Below the pieces are notes generated by a model, which was given only the letters and a program-made list of their open reading frames with translations, was not told where the DNA came from and made no database searches. Positions 45,201-55,045 of a stretch of 64,000 nucleotides of DNA are shown one piece after another. Position 1 is the stretch's first letter, and each line of letters starts with the position of its first letter. This DNA is from Amphibalanus amphitrite (taxonomy: Eukaryota; Arthropoda; Thecostraca; Balanomorpha; Balanidae), in NCBI RefSeq assembly GCF_019059575.1, contig NW_024883427.1, positions 21,379-85,378 on the forward strand, given 5' to 3'. A program made the position numbers and the translations under genes.

Positions 45201-48200
45201 CGTGTCCCGGAACGCGGCAACATGGTCCAGCTCGTGCCGGGAGGTATCGTAGACGACGCGCTGTCAAATTCAGAAATTTTGCGTAGAGATAACAAGTGTA
45301 CGGTTAGGTTAGATCCGGAATTCTTCGGTGCCAACGGCACCGTTTTAACCGACCGCGAAGCCTTAGGCGTCTGCGTAACGTGCTCCCCCTCATTCCAAAT
45401 TGACCCTTTGAATAATATCGTGCCGCGACCACTTGTGTCCGACACGGACCAGTCGCTGCCGTCTTCACAGGCCGGTGCGTCTGCCGATATGGCAGACGTT
45501 GCCGGCGATAGTCAGGATTCTGAGGAGCTAAATGGTCCCCGTACTCACATTTGCCCCTATTCTGCACGAAATTTAATGTCTACTGACGTTTATGGTGATG
45601 ATGAGTACCGTCTCTTTGTTAATTCGTGGACCCGTGCGGAAACCATGATTCTGCGCCCCGTTCATCTTACTGTTGCCGTGCTCAGATCCAGGGCGAATAA
45701 CGTACCTTTCACAAAGCACGGATCAATTTGCTATCCCATGAAGCGTCCCGTCCAAGCCGCGCGTCTGCCTTGGTACGATTTTGCCCAGCTGCCGTTCATT
45801 GTCGTTCAACAAAACAGGCGTGACGGCACCCATTGCGAGGCTATGGTTAACATGGAGACAATTCTAAAAGCTAGGCACCTCATGGAAAGGCTAATGCCGT
45901 GCAAGTACAATCCGCGAAACACGCGGCCGTTCTATCGCTTCGTGGCCGAGCAGTGGGTGCCATTTTCCAATGAAAATTTGCGGGAGCTTCAGAGTCGCCT
46001 TCCCGAACGCAACCGTCCCTGCCAGCCACACGGTCTGCGCGTGCTTAACGTAGATGAGGTCCACGCGCGCGTCAATAAAGTTTTACATTTTAATCAGTTT
46101 GTTAACTGGCTAGAGTCGGGCTTTCCGATGGCGGACATACTCCGCACCAGCTACTCACTGGAGCACGGGGGTGAGGGCGCGGACACGAGCGAGACTTGCT
46201 TGAAAAATCTTTGGGATGAAATTCGCAATGCTGTCAGGGAGTCACGGGACGACGGGTCGGAAGACGATGACGATGTTAACGTAACGATACGACACGTAGT
46301 TCAGTGCGCGGTGGAGCGTCACTGGTTGTTAGCGCCGTCCGTCGAAGACGAGGCGGCAGGCACTGTTCCTCGCGGTTCTACGCTTCTGCTGATGTGCTGC
46401 GAGGAACTCGAAATTCTAAGCCGTGAATTTGGTAATGACGAGGGCGGAGCCAGCGGCGTGGCGGTAGGCGGCGTTGCCGCACCCGAAAGTGAACGGCCGG
46501 AGGACATTCGTCAGCGAGGACTGGCACAGACAGCCTTGCACCGTATTAGCATGCCTCCGGCCGACCGCGAGCATCCATTGCCGGAGTGGACGCCCGGCTA
46601 TTTTCAGCTCTGTTTTCCAGACGTCTTTTTAACTGGTGATGCCGACCCGTTTCAGGAGCGGCCTGTTCTTATTCGCCAACCGATAACGACTTGGCGTCAG
46701 ACGTATTTGCACTGGCTAGCCCAGCAGCCAGAATCCGAGGGTAATATTGAGCTACAATTTGTAATAAGCAACCAAAAGAGTAGGGACTCTTCAAATCGCG
46801 ATGCCACCGTCGCTCTAAATCTGACCGATTTTCCAGATGGTCTCCCCACAAAACAGCAGCTAGTAGACGATCCCCAATTGTGCCGCACGCTGGCTCGCTC
46901 TCTGCTCTGTTTTCAAACAAAATTGGATGATTCGGATGCATTTTGGCGTGCACACAAGCACGAAATGATAGGCGCTATTCGTGATCTAGAAGACCCGCCG
47001 TCATGGCGGGTTGGTGACATTCCGCTCGTAGTTCATCTTTGGCAAACTAGGGCCGTCCCGTATAACCACCATCCCGCTATTCATCGTCTGTCTGACGGCG
47101 CAGCCGCCAGCGAAACACTTAGTGACGAGCAGTATTTACACGCTCGATTTGCCAACACCCTTAAGCATCCGGGCATCGTTTCGTGGGTCACAGCGTTCAT
47201 TGGGGAAATGGACACCCTTGCGTTGGCGCGCGTGCGTTACTCCGCCACGTACCATATTGTGCGTGCGGAGTGGGGCGCGAACGCCAATCCTCACATTCAC
47301 CGTAATATAATTAGTGAATCGTTTTCTACTTTCTTGCATCGTCTTCAGGTTCAGCTTCGCATTGAGGCTGAAAGGATTGACCGCGCGGCGCGCAACGAGG
47401 ACCCAACGCTGGCACGGGACACGTCCCGCAGCGCGGTCGAGACACAGGTGCGCGCGGCGTGGCAGTCTTGTCAGCAGTCCTACATTAGGCGCATTGAGAA
47501 CATGTACACAAATTGGAACGCGGGCTTTACTAAGGGTGGTCGGCGCACATTTGAATTTGCCTACGATAGGAAAACAACCGTTTGTCGCGCGCGAATGGCC
47601 GCCGAGCTCGATAGGGCCATGTCCTCCGGTGACTTTGCTTATATTGACCAGCTGTATGTGAGCGTAATTAACGGTACACTTCGCCACACGGGTCACAGCG
47701 GTAGGGGTACAGCACCGTCGCTGAAAGACGGATGTGCAGTTAAACGTCTGAAAGTCGACAAGGCAGCCACCGCGGAAGCACGTAGAGTAAATCCTAACGC
47801 GGCACCAGTGAAGAAAGAGGTTGTTCGGTGCAAAAGGCGGATGCCTCGTCGTCTTCGGACTGAATCGGTCGTTGCGTCAGACTCTCACGATAGGCGTATA
47901 AAACAGTGTGAAACGGCGTGCAATGACGTGTGGATGGGAGGGCATGATCCATTCGCCGTCTTGCACATTTTGAATAACGTAGACGATAAAGCGGTCGTGC
48001 CGGCGTGGCTGGCGCGGCCGCCGTCTGTCGTTTGGGAAAGCGTAACTACAGACGATGGTGTAGCCTTTTCTTTCACAATGCAGTTGGCAATTGGGTCAGG
48101 TGATGCTAACGTAGAATACGCGCTAAAGTACGGCTTTAAGCCAGTTGCTCCCGTGCGAACTCCGGCCGATGTTCTTCTTACGGCTCTGGAGACGCGCGGC

Positions 48201-51200
48201 GCCACCGCAAATATAGACGCTGGCGTAGTTATGAGAATGTATAATGCAGTTTCGTCGGCTAGGTGTCAATCAATCTTTCAGGCAATGCACAAAAATTGGC
48301 AGCTGCCTCTGCTGTATAGGAATATTCGCGCGCGCGGTTTCGGCTTTAGTGGTACTCGCCTTCTGCGGCCAATTTCTGCGGAAGATGCCGGAGAGTATGT
48401 GTTTGCTAGCCGTCTGGAGCATTTCAACGCGCGTCTAAATGATAATGTGCATCATGGCGGCATAGCTGCCGACGAGTTTCAGCGCGTTATGTCGGTGCGT
48501 CAATTTTTTGATACTTTTGTAGTCTCTGAGAAAAAGATAGGTGATCAAAAGGTAATGACAATTGGCCGTCGGCGTCACCAGGTTTGCGGGTCACGTGTGT
48601 GCGTCCGTCTGACGCCACACTACGGTAAAAGTAGCGCCAATCCGTCCAGGCAGGGCTTCTGGAAATACGCCCGCGATATTGTTCTTTGGTGTGAACCCTG
48701 CTTGCTCGCAGAGGACCTGATGCCGTCTCAGCAGGCTTCACCGGCTGAGGTGTGCATCCATTGGATCTGTAGGTACCATCGTCTGCTGTCAACAGGCTTA
48801 GACGTTCCGGCTTTTGTGCGGCGGTATTATAATCACTTTCACCCGTCTGACGCCAACGACGATTCGAGTGCGTCCGAGTCGTCGGATAGCGACGACCCGG
48901 ATCCCGAAGATGAAGTTGTTTTAGAACAAAATGAACCAGTGGAGCCGGAGGCGAATGCGACGCGTTTGCCCGATCGTTTTTATCAGACGGCTCTAGACGC
49001 CATGCTAGGTAATCGGGGGGATGATAGGTCGGCGGATGATGGGGAAGCAAATTGCGTACCAGGGGTGGCCGCGGCCGGCATTGCCAATCCGGCTGGTTTT
49101 GATTTTCAGGCAGACTGGCTAGGAGACAGGCCAGTTAATCCCGACCTAGTGCGTCGCAATTATCGTAGGCTAGTCGCTAGCGGTACAGGAGACGTCGCAC
49201 ACGCACCGCTGGCTGCCCTCTCAGGGCGTCAGCGCGTGCTGTCGGCGGTTTTAAAGCGCTATTTAACGCAACAGAGGGAATTTGCTTGCTCGCGTCGCCA
49301 GTGGGATACATACGATAGGCAGGTTAAGCAGTGGCGTCTGGCGGGCTCATCGCGTCAGGTCCCACCCGTCAGACCGGATATTGTAGACTTGCGGCAAACG
49401 CCGCCGAAGGCACTGCGCGCGTTCTTGCTAGGAGATCCCGGTGCCGGCAAATCTTTTACTTTGCGTTCGGCCGTGCATCAGCTCAGTGAAATGTTAGGTG
49501 ATGATTTTGCCAAGTGGACGGATGTAGTTAAATTGTCGGCGCCGACAGGATGTGCGTCTTTTCACATGGCGCATGGCGCCACTACCATTCACCGCTTATA
49601 CGCCATCAGCGTGGGCCAAACAGGGGACGAGCCGCTGGCCGAGGATAGCCGTCGCTTTTTGCAGCTTTGTGATAGCCTTAGTACTGAGCTAGGTTTGATA
49701 ATTTTTGACGAATTTTCAATGATTCAGCGTCGCATGATACGTTGGGTAATGCAGCGTCTCGGTCAGGCAGGTGTTAACATGGATCACATAGGTGTCCTGT
49801 TTGTCGGTGATCCAGCGCAAATTTTTCCAATCGGGGATGTTCCTATTTGGAGCTTGCGTCAGCGCTCGGACGACGGTAATGCATGCTGTGAGGCCTCTAT
49901 TTTGGGTATGGCATCTTTCCGTGAACTTTTCAGAATGCCGGCGCTTGACACTTTGCCAGGGTATGAAACGTGGAGAAAAACGCTAGGTGTAAACCGCGCT
50001 GATCTTAGTGACCGCGTACGTGCGGAAGTAGCTCGTTTTCGCGCCGCCGCGTACGACGGCGACTATGAAACTGTTTATTTAAATGAGGTGCGTCGTACTG
50101 TTGAAAATGACGAGGTAGCCGCAAAATTTACTAAGGAGATTCTTCCGTCCATGAGATACGGTAAGGCCACCCCGGAGAAAATTCAGTGGCTCAAGGAAAA
50201 CTGTGCCACAACTGAGGATTTGTCTGCCGATCCTGCGTGGAAATGTGCTATAACGTTACATGGGTATCACTGGTTTAGTGAGTGGGCTGCAAACCGTTCA
50301 ACAGTAGAATCTGATAATGCTCGTGCTCTGGTTAATTTTGCTGCAGATAGGAGCGCTCACGTCATGGCCGTAAATTCACAGCACATGCCAGCCAGGAAGG
50401 CTCAGAAATTACAAAAATTATCGGCAAAAGAGTTTCGCGCGGTGCCTTCGGTTCTCTTTGCGTGTAGGGGTCTGCCGCTGATGCTGCTAGAAAATGTAGC
50501 ACCCAGCTTCGGGCTATTTAACGGGTCTCAGGTAGAGTTTGTGGGTCCCCTATATCTAGAAGATGATTTGCTCGTGACTATTAGCCGTCGCGACTTTGCG
50601 GAAAAAGTACGTGTTGAAGGTGTGACACTTGTGGAGCCTATCGACACGCCCCATTCAGATAGGGAAAACGTTTATCAGGTGCCGGTGGGAAGCGTCATCG
50701 TTAAAGTAAATGGCAATGATTTAGAGGGTAACTGTCTGGATGAACTAGTGGCCACCGCGGACCCTGTTAAGCTAGTTTTGCGCACACCAAAGTGTGCGCC
50801 TCATTTGCCCGAGTTTATTGTCGTTCGTGTTCCTGGCTATACCGCCAACGGTGGTCAAAACGTTCTAGGCATAAAAGACGCAGATGATCTTGTTCCCATC
50901 CGTGCAGTGAAACGCGGCCGTGCATCTCGCAAAAAGGGCAGCGCTGTTTCTGAAGATAACTGTTCTGAATTTCGCGTAGGTTTTCCGCTCGAGGGGGGCA
51001 GCGCGTTTACCGGCTTTAAAGGCCAGGGTGCCACTTTGTCTCGGGTAGAAGTTAAAGTAAAGGAATGGGTGGGCAATCCGGGCTTTTGGACTGTCGTAGT
51101 TTCGCGCGTTAAACATCCAAAGCACATGTACATTCCTGAGACAGAATGGCCTACCGCGCAGGAAATAAATGTTCAGCGCCTTAATGATGACGTCATTGAA

Positions 51201-51623
51201 GCAGAAATTTTTGAGCGCCAAATGCGCATTAATGCCGCCAAAACGTGGCGTCTTTACGTAGAGATAGAGGGCGGAGCTGAATGGTCACGGGAGCAAAATT
51301 TGATTGCAGATTACGTACACAGGGCGTGGAGACAGCATCATGTTCAGGACGTAGGTGAAATTGTTTTGCAATGTCTCGCTGCTTCCGGCAGACATGTACA
51401 AATGGTGGAAGTCGTAGCGGTTATAAACAAAATGTTAGCTACAGAAGAAAGCCTGATACTCGCCAGGCCCATCTATTTGACTCAGTCCAAACACAGACAG
51501 CTAGAGATGAGTGTTCCCAAGCGTAAGCGGTCTTCAACCGGGGCTAAAAGGCCAGCGTCCACTTCAGTTAGTCGCGGACGACCCGCCAAGCGGGGTCGCA
51601 AAACTGGTAGGCCTGCACAGTAA
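42207..51623 (+). CDS. Helitron Rep/helicase protein with OTU domain (3138 aa)
   Basis: Rolling-circle transposase of a Helitron-type DNA transposon, expected to nick and rejoin single-stranded DNA and unwind it in the nucleus. Domains: OTU cysteine-protease-like fold at ~20-142 (DGDC with Cys30, GGHYDLY with His135); basic disordered region ~150-450 with repeated RGRGK motifs; CW-like zinc finger ~772-820; Cys pairs 981/984 and 1056/1059; a DUF6570-like region ~1135-1260; Helitron-like Rep ~1465-2000 with HUH motif H1696-I-H1698 and two-tyrosine motif Y1971-x2-KY1975-x2-K1978; acidic linker near 2220; PIF1-like helicase ~2400-2985 (GDPGAGKS 2409-2416, DE 2501-2502, GDPAQ 2534-2538, motif V 2934-2944, motif VI SRVK 2966-2969). 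The C-terminus has AT-hook-like RGRP motifs. There is no intron, frameshift or internal stop. A C-terminal endonuclease, found in some Helentrons, is absent. The start follows an in-frame stop 15 nt upstream. Confidence 0.93.
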   Translation: MALNTYAEVVKTGSGPQNLNIINMPMDGDCMFHAISRGVGGGVIDAEMLRFMVVTYMWANRADFEGFIVGDFGEYLNRRVVPRAEWGAEPELTAAAAVVRRRIVVWRNGQVMQRHGNPDHPEIHVRYTGVIDGGHYDLYAVPPRSPSPQPSQAAREAQVEKPSTESGKIPPVSTSRRSKRAKTVKTMRGRGKRTFASHKEAFDLVIGSVGINQAVPAPSEPVVSSPVMSTTYVEVPEKIDVQVSSSVPTLPSAHSAQSPLVTAKEPEASTVVGSEAQKPADAPWVEVGRVKRGRGKGGRAEQSGLSPNRAVTVDILEDGAAQIQFPPRAIVVQPEARAVGGPPVRGRARGVFGVRGRGKKGRQPTKRAPSRSVSPNDLNVSLSTIRSPASEPSASSDRVRRGRGKGRNRGWRTGRPSTGSAPNEEMTAASDTLADTFAEDAGLDTNACQTPPEIGSDRESASPVHSEPDTNRPVSYRLTNPSDLNRVSFLTRAMLEELEERSNSDIVIESVQTDLLGATSDLNGPWAYRDSTKVVITYLTGEIGERRRTIWRNLCKRGFCDPSRGSLVNFRFYSWLRFKDFAKKSGHSVADVLDSEYLFMKILGEVNRYYSVHARYVEQEGLEPHRGPQRWEDAYNLLKLYYYGRGWYMYYRKTTLQEEFSNMYGRDGWEQFQANPQTDTVSEQHFEQLIRQVHEKIRKNHARYTHLFETFAGPQCHEDRAYTTRIGYDLKFTSHQASAPGGGRNRPPLAGSQQTADVSSDDVGREFPTFFIRRCCECDKLRVIDGRAAAKYPLGSYTYAGGKQTIKFTCDRLVGTTCGTAIDIAQCSRQEKPSTWVALAVSELGDHLPPAVIRLQTLRVLDSGDCKEENQIMGSYCHRGDSGSVVWRDRGSLVTRTSPVGKVTVGLMSRRKRFQAMRNLPFTAARFTVATPREAKCCQAWHDPIGDGIDHEDPSVELTVGSLQVLRDLHAVYDSLRQVRCIICKKQTPGLPHPGWVVRVPERGNMVQLVPGGIVDDALSNSEILRRDNKCTVRLDPEFFGANGTVLTDREALGVCVTCSPSFQIDPLNNIVPRPLVSDTDQSLPSSQAGASADMADVAGDSQDSEELNGPRTHICPYSARNLMSTDVYGDDEYRLFVNSWTRAETMILRPVHLTVAVLRSRANNVPFTKHGSICYPMKRPVQAARLPWYDFAQLPFIVVQQNRRDGTHCEAMVNMETILKARHLMERLMPCKYNPRNTRPFYRFVAEQWVPFSNENLRELQSRLPERNRPCQPHGLRVLNVDEVHARVNKVLHFNQFVNWLESGFPMADILRTSYSLEHGGEGADTSETCLKNLWDEIRNAVRESRDDGSEDDDDVNVTIRHVVQCAVERHWLLAPSVEDEAAGTVPRGSTLLLMCCEELEILSREFGNDEGGASGVAVGGVAAPESERPEDIRQRGLAQTALHRISMPPADREHPLPEWTPGYFQLCFPDVFLTGDADPFQERPVLIRQPITTWRQTYLHWLAQQPESEGNIELQFVISNQKSRDSSNRDATVALNLTDFPDGLPTKQQLVDDPQLCRTLARSLLCFQTKLDDSDAFWRAHKHEMIGAIRDLEDPPSWRVGDIPLVVHLWQTRAVPYNHHPAIHRLSDGAAASETLSDEQYLHARFANTLKHPGIVSWVTAFIGEMDTLALARVRYSATYHIVRAEWGANANPHIHRNIISESFSTFLHRLQVQLRIEAERIDRAARNEDPTLARDTSRSAVETQVRAAWQSCQQSYIRRIENMYTNWNAGFTKGGRRTFEFAYDRKTTVCRARMAAELDRAMSSGDFAYIDQLYVSVINGTLRHTGHSGRGTAPSLKDGCAVKRLKVDKAATAEARRVNPNAAPVKKEVVRCKRRMPRRLRTESVVASDSHDRRIKQCETACNDVWMGGHDPFAVLHILNNVDDKAVVPAWLARPPSVVWESVTTDDGVAFSFTMQLAIGSGDANVEYALKYGFKPVAPVRTPADVLLTALETRGATANIDAGVVMRMYNAVSSARCQSIFQAMHKNWQLPLLYRNIRARGFGFSGTRLLRPISAEDAGEYVFASRLEHFNARLNDNVHHGGIAADEFQRVMSVRQFFDTFVVSEKKIGDQKVMTIGRRRHQVCGSRVCVRLTPHYGKSSANPSRQGFWKYARDIVLWCEPCLLAEDLMPSQQASPAEVCIHWICRYHRLLSTGLDVPAFVRRYYNHFHPSDANDDSSASESSDSDDPDPEDEVVLEQNEPVEPEANATRLPDRFYQTALDAMLGNRGDDRSADDGEANCVPGVAAAGIANPAGFDFQADWLGDRPVNPDLVRRNYRRLVASGTGDVAHAPLAALSGRQRVLSAVLKRYLTQQREFACSRRQWDTYDRQVKQWRLAGSSRQVPPVRPDIVDLRQTPPKALRAFLLGDPGAGKSFTLRSAVHQLSEMLGDDFAKWTDVVKLSAPTGCASFHMAHGATTIHRLYAISVGQTGDEPLAEDSRRFLQLCDSLSTELGLIIFDEFSMIQRRMIRWVMQRLGQAGVNMDHIGVLFVGDPAQIFPIGDVPIWSLRQRSDDGNACCEASILGMASFRELFRMPALDTLPGYETWRKTLGVNRADLSDRVRAEVARFRAAAYDGDYETVYLNEVRRTVENDEVAAKFTKEILPSMRYGKATPEKIQWLKENCATTEDLSADPAWKCAITLHGYHWFSEWAANRSTVESDNARALVNFAADRSAHVMAVNSQHMPARKAQKLQKLSAKEFRAVPSVLFACRGLPLMLLENVAPSFGLFNGSQVEFVGPLYLEDDLLVTISRRDFAEKVRVEGVTLVEPIDTPHSDRENVYQVPVGSVIVKVNGNDLEGNCLDELVATADPVKLVLRTPKCAPHLPEFIVVRVPGYTANGGQNVLGIKDADDLVPIRAVKRGRASRKKGSAVSEDNCSEFRVGFPLEGGSAFTGFKGQGATLSRVEVKVKEWVGNPGFWTVVVSRVKHPKHMYIPETEWPTAQEINVQRLNDDVIEAEIFERQMRINAAKTWRLYVEIEGGAEWSREQNLIADYVHRAWRQHHVQDVGEIVLQCLAASGRHVQMVEVVAVINKMLATEESLILARPIYLTQSKHRQLEMSVPKRKRSSTGAKRPASTSVSRGRPAKRGRKTGRPAQ

Positions 51624-52164
51624 TGCTATCTTTTCATCGGATAGAATACGACCGACACTATGTCACGCGCGTGTCAATGGGCTCCACAAGGTGGTTACGT
51701 TACGTGTTTGGAAGCAGAATATCACACAGGTCGGTGTTGAATTCGGGGTCTGGGAGGCCTAGGCCAACCGGTATTTCTTTCTTTCTGCCCTTAGCCCTTT
51801 CTACCGTAGGAGCTTCCGGAGTTTCTTTCCTTAACACACCCATCAGCAGTGCACAACTGCACATTTTTACGCTGGTCCGGTGCCATTAATAACGCTCATG
51901 GTGTATGCACCAGCTGGTCAATACGCGTCACTGGTAGGAAGCTGTCAAAAAAGTGGTACTAGGTCGCTAGGCGTTCATTCTATTATACCTAGGTAGGAGG
52001 ATGTAAAGAGCCTGAAAATAAGTACATAGGTGAAAAATCTCGAGGCTGCACTGTCCCCGCTCATTGTTCTTCTCCCATAGCAGTCTCCAAGGTATGAACT
52101 TACGGAACCTTGCCCAGGCGTGGGATGAATATTAGATCTTTGAATCGTCACGGCTAGTCACAGC

Positions 52165-52182
52165 TCTCCGGTTCGCCGGAGA
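52165..52182. terminator. Candidate Helitron 3' subterminal hairpin
   Basis: Perfect 7-bp stem with a TTCG loop, about 540 bp after the stop codon. Helitrons carry a short GC-rich hairpin just before a 3' CTRR end. No clean CTRR follows within 15 nt (CTTAGG does), so this is only a candidate. Confidence 0.25.
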
Positions 52183-52384
52183 TTGCAGGCGAGGCCCTTA
52201 GGTAAATTAGGTTAGATCGAATGAAGTAGGTATACGGATAGTGGGAAGGTGACGTAAGTTCTGCCTAGAGACTGCTATCCCTCACCCCGTCGCCGTAATT
52301 AAATGAGGGGTTTACTGAACCTTAGGTAGGCTAAAAACGAAACGACATTAAGCAATCTATTCCAATTCCAACACTCAGAGACTG

Positions 52385-52537
52385 CATTTGTGCTTGCATG
52401 TCATTTTCCATTAAAAAAAAAAACAAAAAAAAGAACTTTCCGTGCTTGCGTGTCTTGCATGTGTGCTTGCATGCCACCTTAAATTCATTTTTTAAAAATG
52501 TATATGTGCTTGCGTGTACGATTGCATGTGTGCTTCG
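52385..52537 (+). repeat. Dispersed GTGCTTGCATGT-type repeat with poly-A stretches
   Basis: Phrases such as CTTGCATGTGTGCTTGCATG and CCACCTTAAA recur at 53340-53435 and ~53985-54030. They form the background into which the hAT-like and TTAA elements inserted. Confidence 0.5.
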
Positions 52538-52772
52538 CAGGGCTGCGGAGTCGGAGTCGGAGTCGATTTTGGAAACCGGATCTGGAGTCGGAGTTTGAGT
52601 CACCGAAAATCAATCGACTCCGCTGTCCTGGCAGTGCTGCGGCGTCGGAGTCGGGAGTTGGAGTCGGTCGGAGTTGACACTTCTGCGCGGAGTCGGAGTC
52701 GGGGTCGGAGTTGTTTTTGAAAGTCGGAGTCGGAGTGAGAGTCGCCGAAAATCCATCGACTCCGCAGCCCTG
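52538..52772. mobile_element. hAT-like GGAGTC-rich element 1
   Basis: Bounded by CAGGGCTGCGGAGTCG and its inverse CGACTCCGCAGCCCTG. Internally two back-to-back halves of GGAGTC-rich sequence. No coding potential beyond low-complexity frames. Confidence 0.6.
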
Positions 52773-52782
52773 AGTCACAATT

Positions 52783-53045
52783 CAGGGCTGCGGAGTCGGA
52801 GTCGGTCGGAGTCGACAGATCTGCCCGGAGTCGAGTCGGAGTCGATTTTGGAAACCGGATCAGGAGTCGGAGTTGGAGTCACCGAAAATCAATCGACTCC
52901 GCAGTCCTGGCAGCGCTGCGGAGTCGGAGTCGGGAGCTGGAGTTGGTCGGAGTCGACAGTTCTGCGCGGAGTCGGAGTCGGGGTCGGAGTTGTTTTTGAA
53001 AGTCGGAGTCAGAGTCGCCGAAAATCCATCGACTCCGCAGCCCTG
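52783..53045. mobile_element. hAT-like GGAGTC-rich element 2
   Basis: Same inverted ends and internal structure as element 1, arranged in tandem with it and separated by AGTCACAATT. Confidence 0.6.
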
Positions 53046-53053
53046 AGTCACAT

Positions 53054-53329
53054 CAGGGCTGCGGAGTCGGAGTCGGTCGGAGTCGACAGATCTGCCTGGA
53101 GTCGAGTCGGAGTCGGAGTCGATTTTGGAAACCGGATCTGGAGTCGGAGTTGGAGTCACCGAAAATCAATCGACTCCGCAGTCCTGGCAGTGCTGCGGAG
53201 TCGGAGTCGGGAGTTGGAGTCGGTCGGAGTCGACAGTTCTGCGCGGAGTCGGAGTCGGGGTCGGAGTTGGTTTTTGAAAGTCGGAGTCGGAGTCAGAGTC
53301 GCCGAAAATCCATCGACTCCGCAGCCCTG
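53054..53329. mobile_element. hAT-like GGAGTC-rich element 3 with 8-bp TSD
   Basis: Inverted ends CAGGGCTGCGGAGTCG, flanked on both sides by AGTCACAT (53046-53053 and 53330-53337). An 8-bp TSD with CAG-type ends fits the hAT superfamily. Non-autonomous. Confidence 0.7.
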
Positions 53330-53439
53330 AGTCACATGCCATTTTCCACAAACAAAACTTTCCGTGCTTGCATGCCACCCTCAAAAAAAAAAACTTACGT
53401 GCTTCCATGTCTTGCATGTGTGCTTGCATGCCACCTTAA

Positions 53440-53955
53440 AGGGACTATCTCACATTTACATTAGGTTTGAGTTGAGATAGCCAAGTTTGCGGCGAGGCCC
53501 AGAAACCACTATCTATCTTGGTTGCAACCGCCGCGGCCTCGTGGTGTTGAAGAAATTCGTTCCCTTCATTTGAAAATGAGCCCTGCGCAAGGCCCAGTCT
53601 CTTAACCATTAACGGTAATCTGATGACGCCATTTGCCTTTTGAACGCCTGGTCAAGTGAAGTATCACTTGATTTACGAATAAGCCAATCAGAGACACTTT
53701 TGATATTGTATGAGCCGAGTCATATTTGAGAGCAAATACCTATATTTGCTGCCAAATTTCCCCCACACTGACATGAAGTAAATCCTTCATTACGTCACAG
53801 ATCCGATCTAAATGACGTCACGATGAAATATAAAAGTCGCAATATCTCAAAAAGTATACGATGAAAACGCGTAAAAACTTGCAGAATTCGTCACAATATC
53901 ATGAGTAACATTTCCGAATCCTAAACGGGACTTTTTTGAAGGTGGGATAGTCCCT
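53440..53955. mobile_element. Non-autonomous TTAA-target element (516 bp)
   Basis: Inverted ends AGGGACTATCYCAC, flanked by TTAA at 53436-53439 and 53956-53959. No transposase. A different family from the TTAA element at 36624-37482. Confidence 0.7.
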
Positions 53956-53959
53956 TTAA

Positions 53960-55045
53960 ATTCATTTTTTTTTTTAATGCATTCGTGTTTCCATGTACTG
54001 CATGTGTGCTCGCATGGTCTTTTTGAGAATGCATGTACCTCATTTCTTCTTTAGTTAAATTTGTTGGTTATGGCAGGTTTTGGGACGTCAATATCTTGTA
54101 CTTTGGGCAAAAATGTACACTTGAACCAGTTCCATTTCTTTTGAAAGCTAATCCTAATTGCGTCAAGACACGTACAATGACCAGCTGCATCAGGCTGTTA
54201 TCTACGTTCGGCTTTTGATCCCCCGATATAAACGTGTCAGTAATATAATAAGTCTATCTTAACCAGTTCCACGAACGTATTGTGCAAACTAAGTGTAATT
54301 ACGTCAAGAAAGGTACAAAAGCGAGTTGCATCAGATTCCTAGCTCCGTTTGGGTTCTGATCCCCGATATAACCGTTTTTAGTGGCTGCAACGTCTAAATC
54401 TGAAACTTCAAAGAAGCGTTCTAATGACCTATCTCATTGATATCCATTCAGCAAACTTTTCGCCAAATTTGAAGTAGTCACTATCTAATTGAGTAATATT
54501 CTTTTAAAAGTTTTTCTTGAGGTAAATGACGTCCGATTTTAAATTGAAGCTATAGACGCATTCATCAACTATTCGCAAAAAAGCAATGTATGTTACGTAA
54601 GGCTAGGTGGTGCTGACTCGTCCTGAGTAGCTGACCCATTATCAGTTTTGATGTTGAACAATAAGGTAAACCATTCATAATGAATGGAGTGGCTTGCATT
54701 GCCACAGGCAAAATTTATGGGGGCGGACAGTGGGAATATCGGCTATTGCTGCCAATGCCATTGGCAGGGTAAATAATATTCACCTGCTACAGCAGATCTG
54801 TGTTTGCCGATATGCCACACTGTGGGATGCCTCCTCGTGGCGCCCCCGGAGAGATGGTTGCCTGACTTCGAATGAAGTTCACATAGCAGTTCGCTGCATA
54901 ATTATTTTTTTAGTTTCTATTTTGTCTGTTTGAAAAGTGGTTATAAGATCAATGCAGAACGTCTCATACGATCATAAATGTACGACTTGTATTGCGCTTT
55001 ATAATGAGACTTCTTGACGCTTGATAATTGTTGATACCCAGCACG
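53960..55045. other. Low-copy sequence without recognised gene
   Basis: A diverged ~125-bp tandem duplication is visible: 54121-54240 and 54259-54385 share AACCAGTTCC, TACGTCAAGA/TGCGTCAAGA, GTTGCATCAGA/GCTGCATCAGG and GATCCCCGATATAA. I see no convincing gene. Confidence 0.5.

Larger units (their letters stand above)
51624..52537 (+). other. 3' flank of the Helitron gene
   Basis: No coding frame recognised. There is a 7-bp GC-rich hairpin (TCTCCGG-TTCG-CCGGAGA) at 52165-52182 and an ATTAAA poly(A)-signal variant at 52298-52303. AT-rich text with GCTTGCATGT-type repeats begins near 52385. The Helitron 3' end (hairpin followed by CTRR) could lie here, but I cannot place it. Confidence 0.4.

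Noticed and set aside
47136..47696. Antisense frames inside the Helitron gene (for example 186 codons at 47136-47696)
   Set aside because: Shadows of the long coding frame; no domain or start context.
52165..52260. Definite Helitron 3' terminus
   Set aside because: A good hairpin is present but no CTRR followed by T at the expected distance, so it is kept only as a low-confidence candidate.
52674..53330. 218-codon Ser/Arg/Val/Gly frame in the GGAGTC region
   Set aside because: A translation of a hexamer repeat inside hAT-like elements; not a protein gene.
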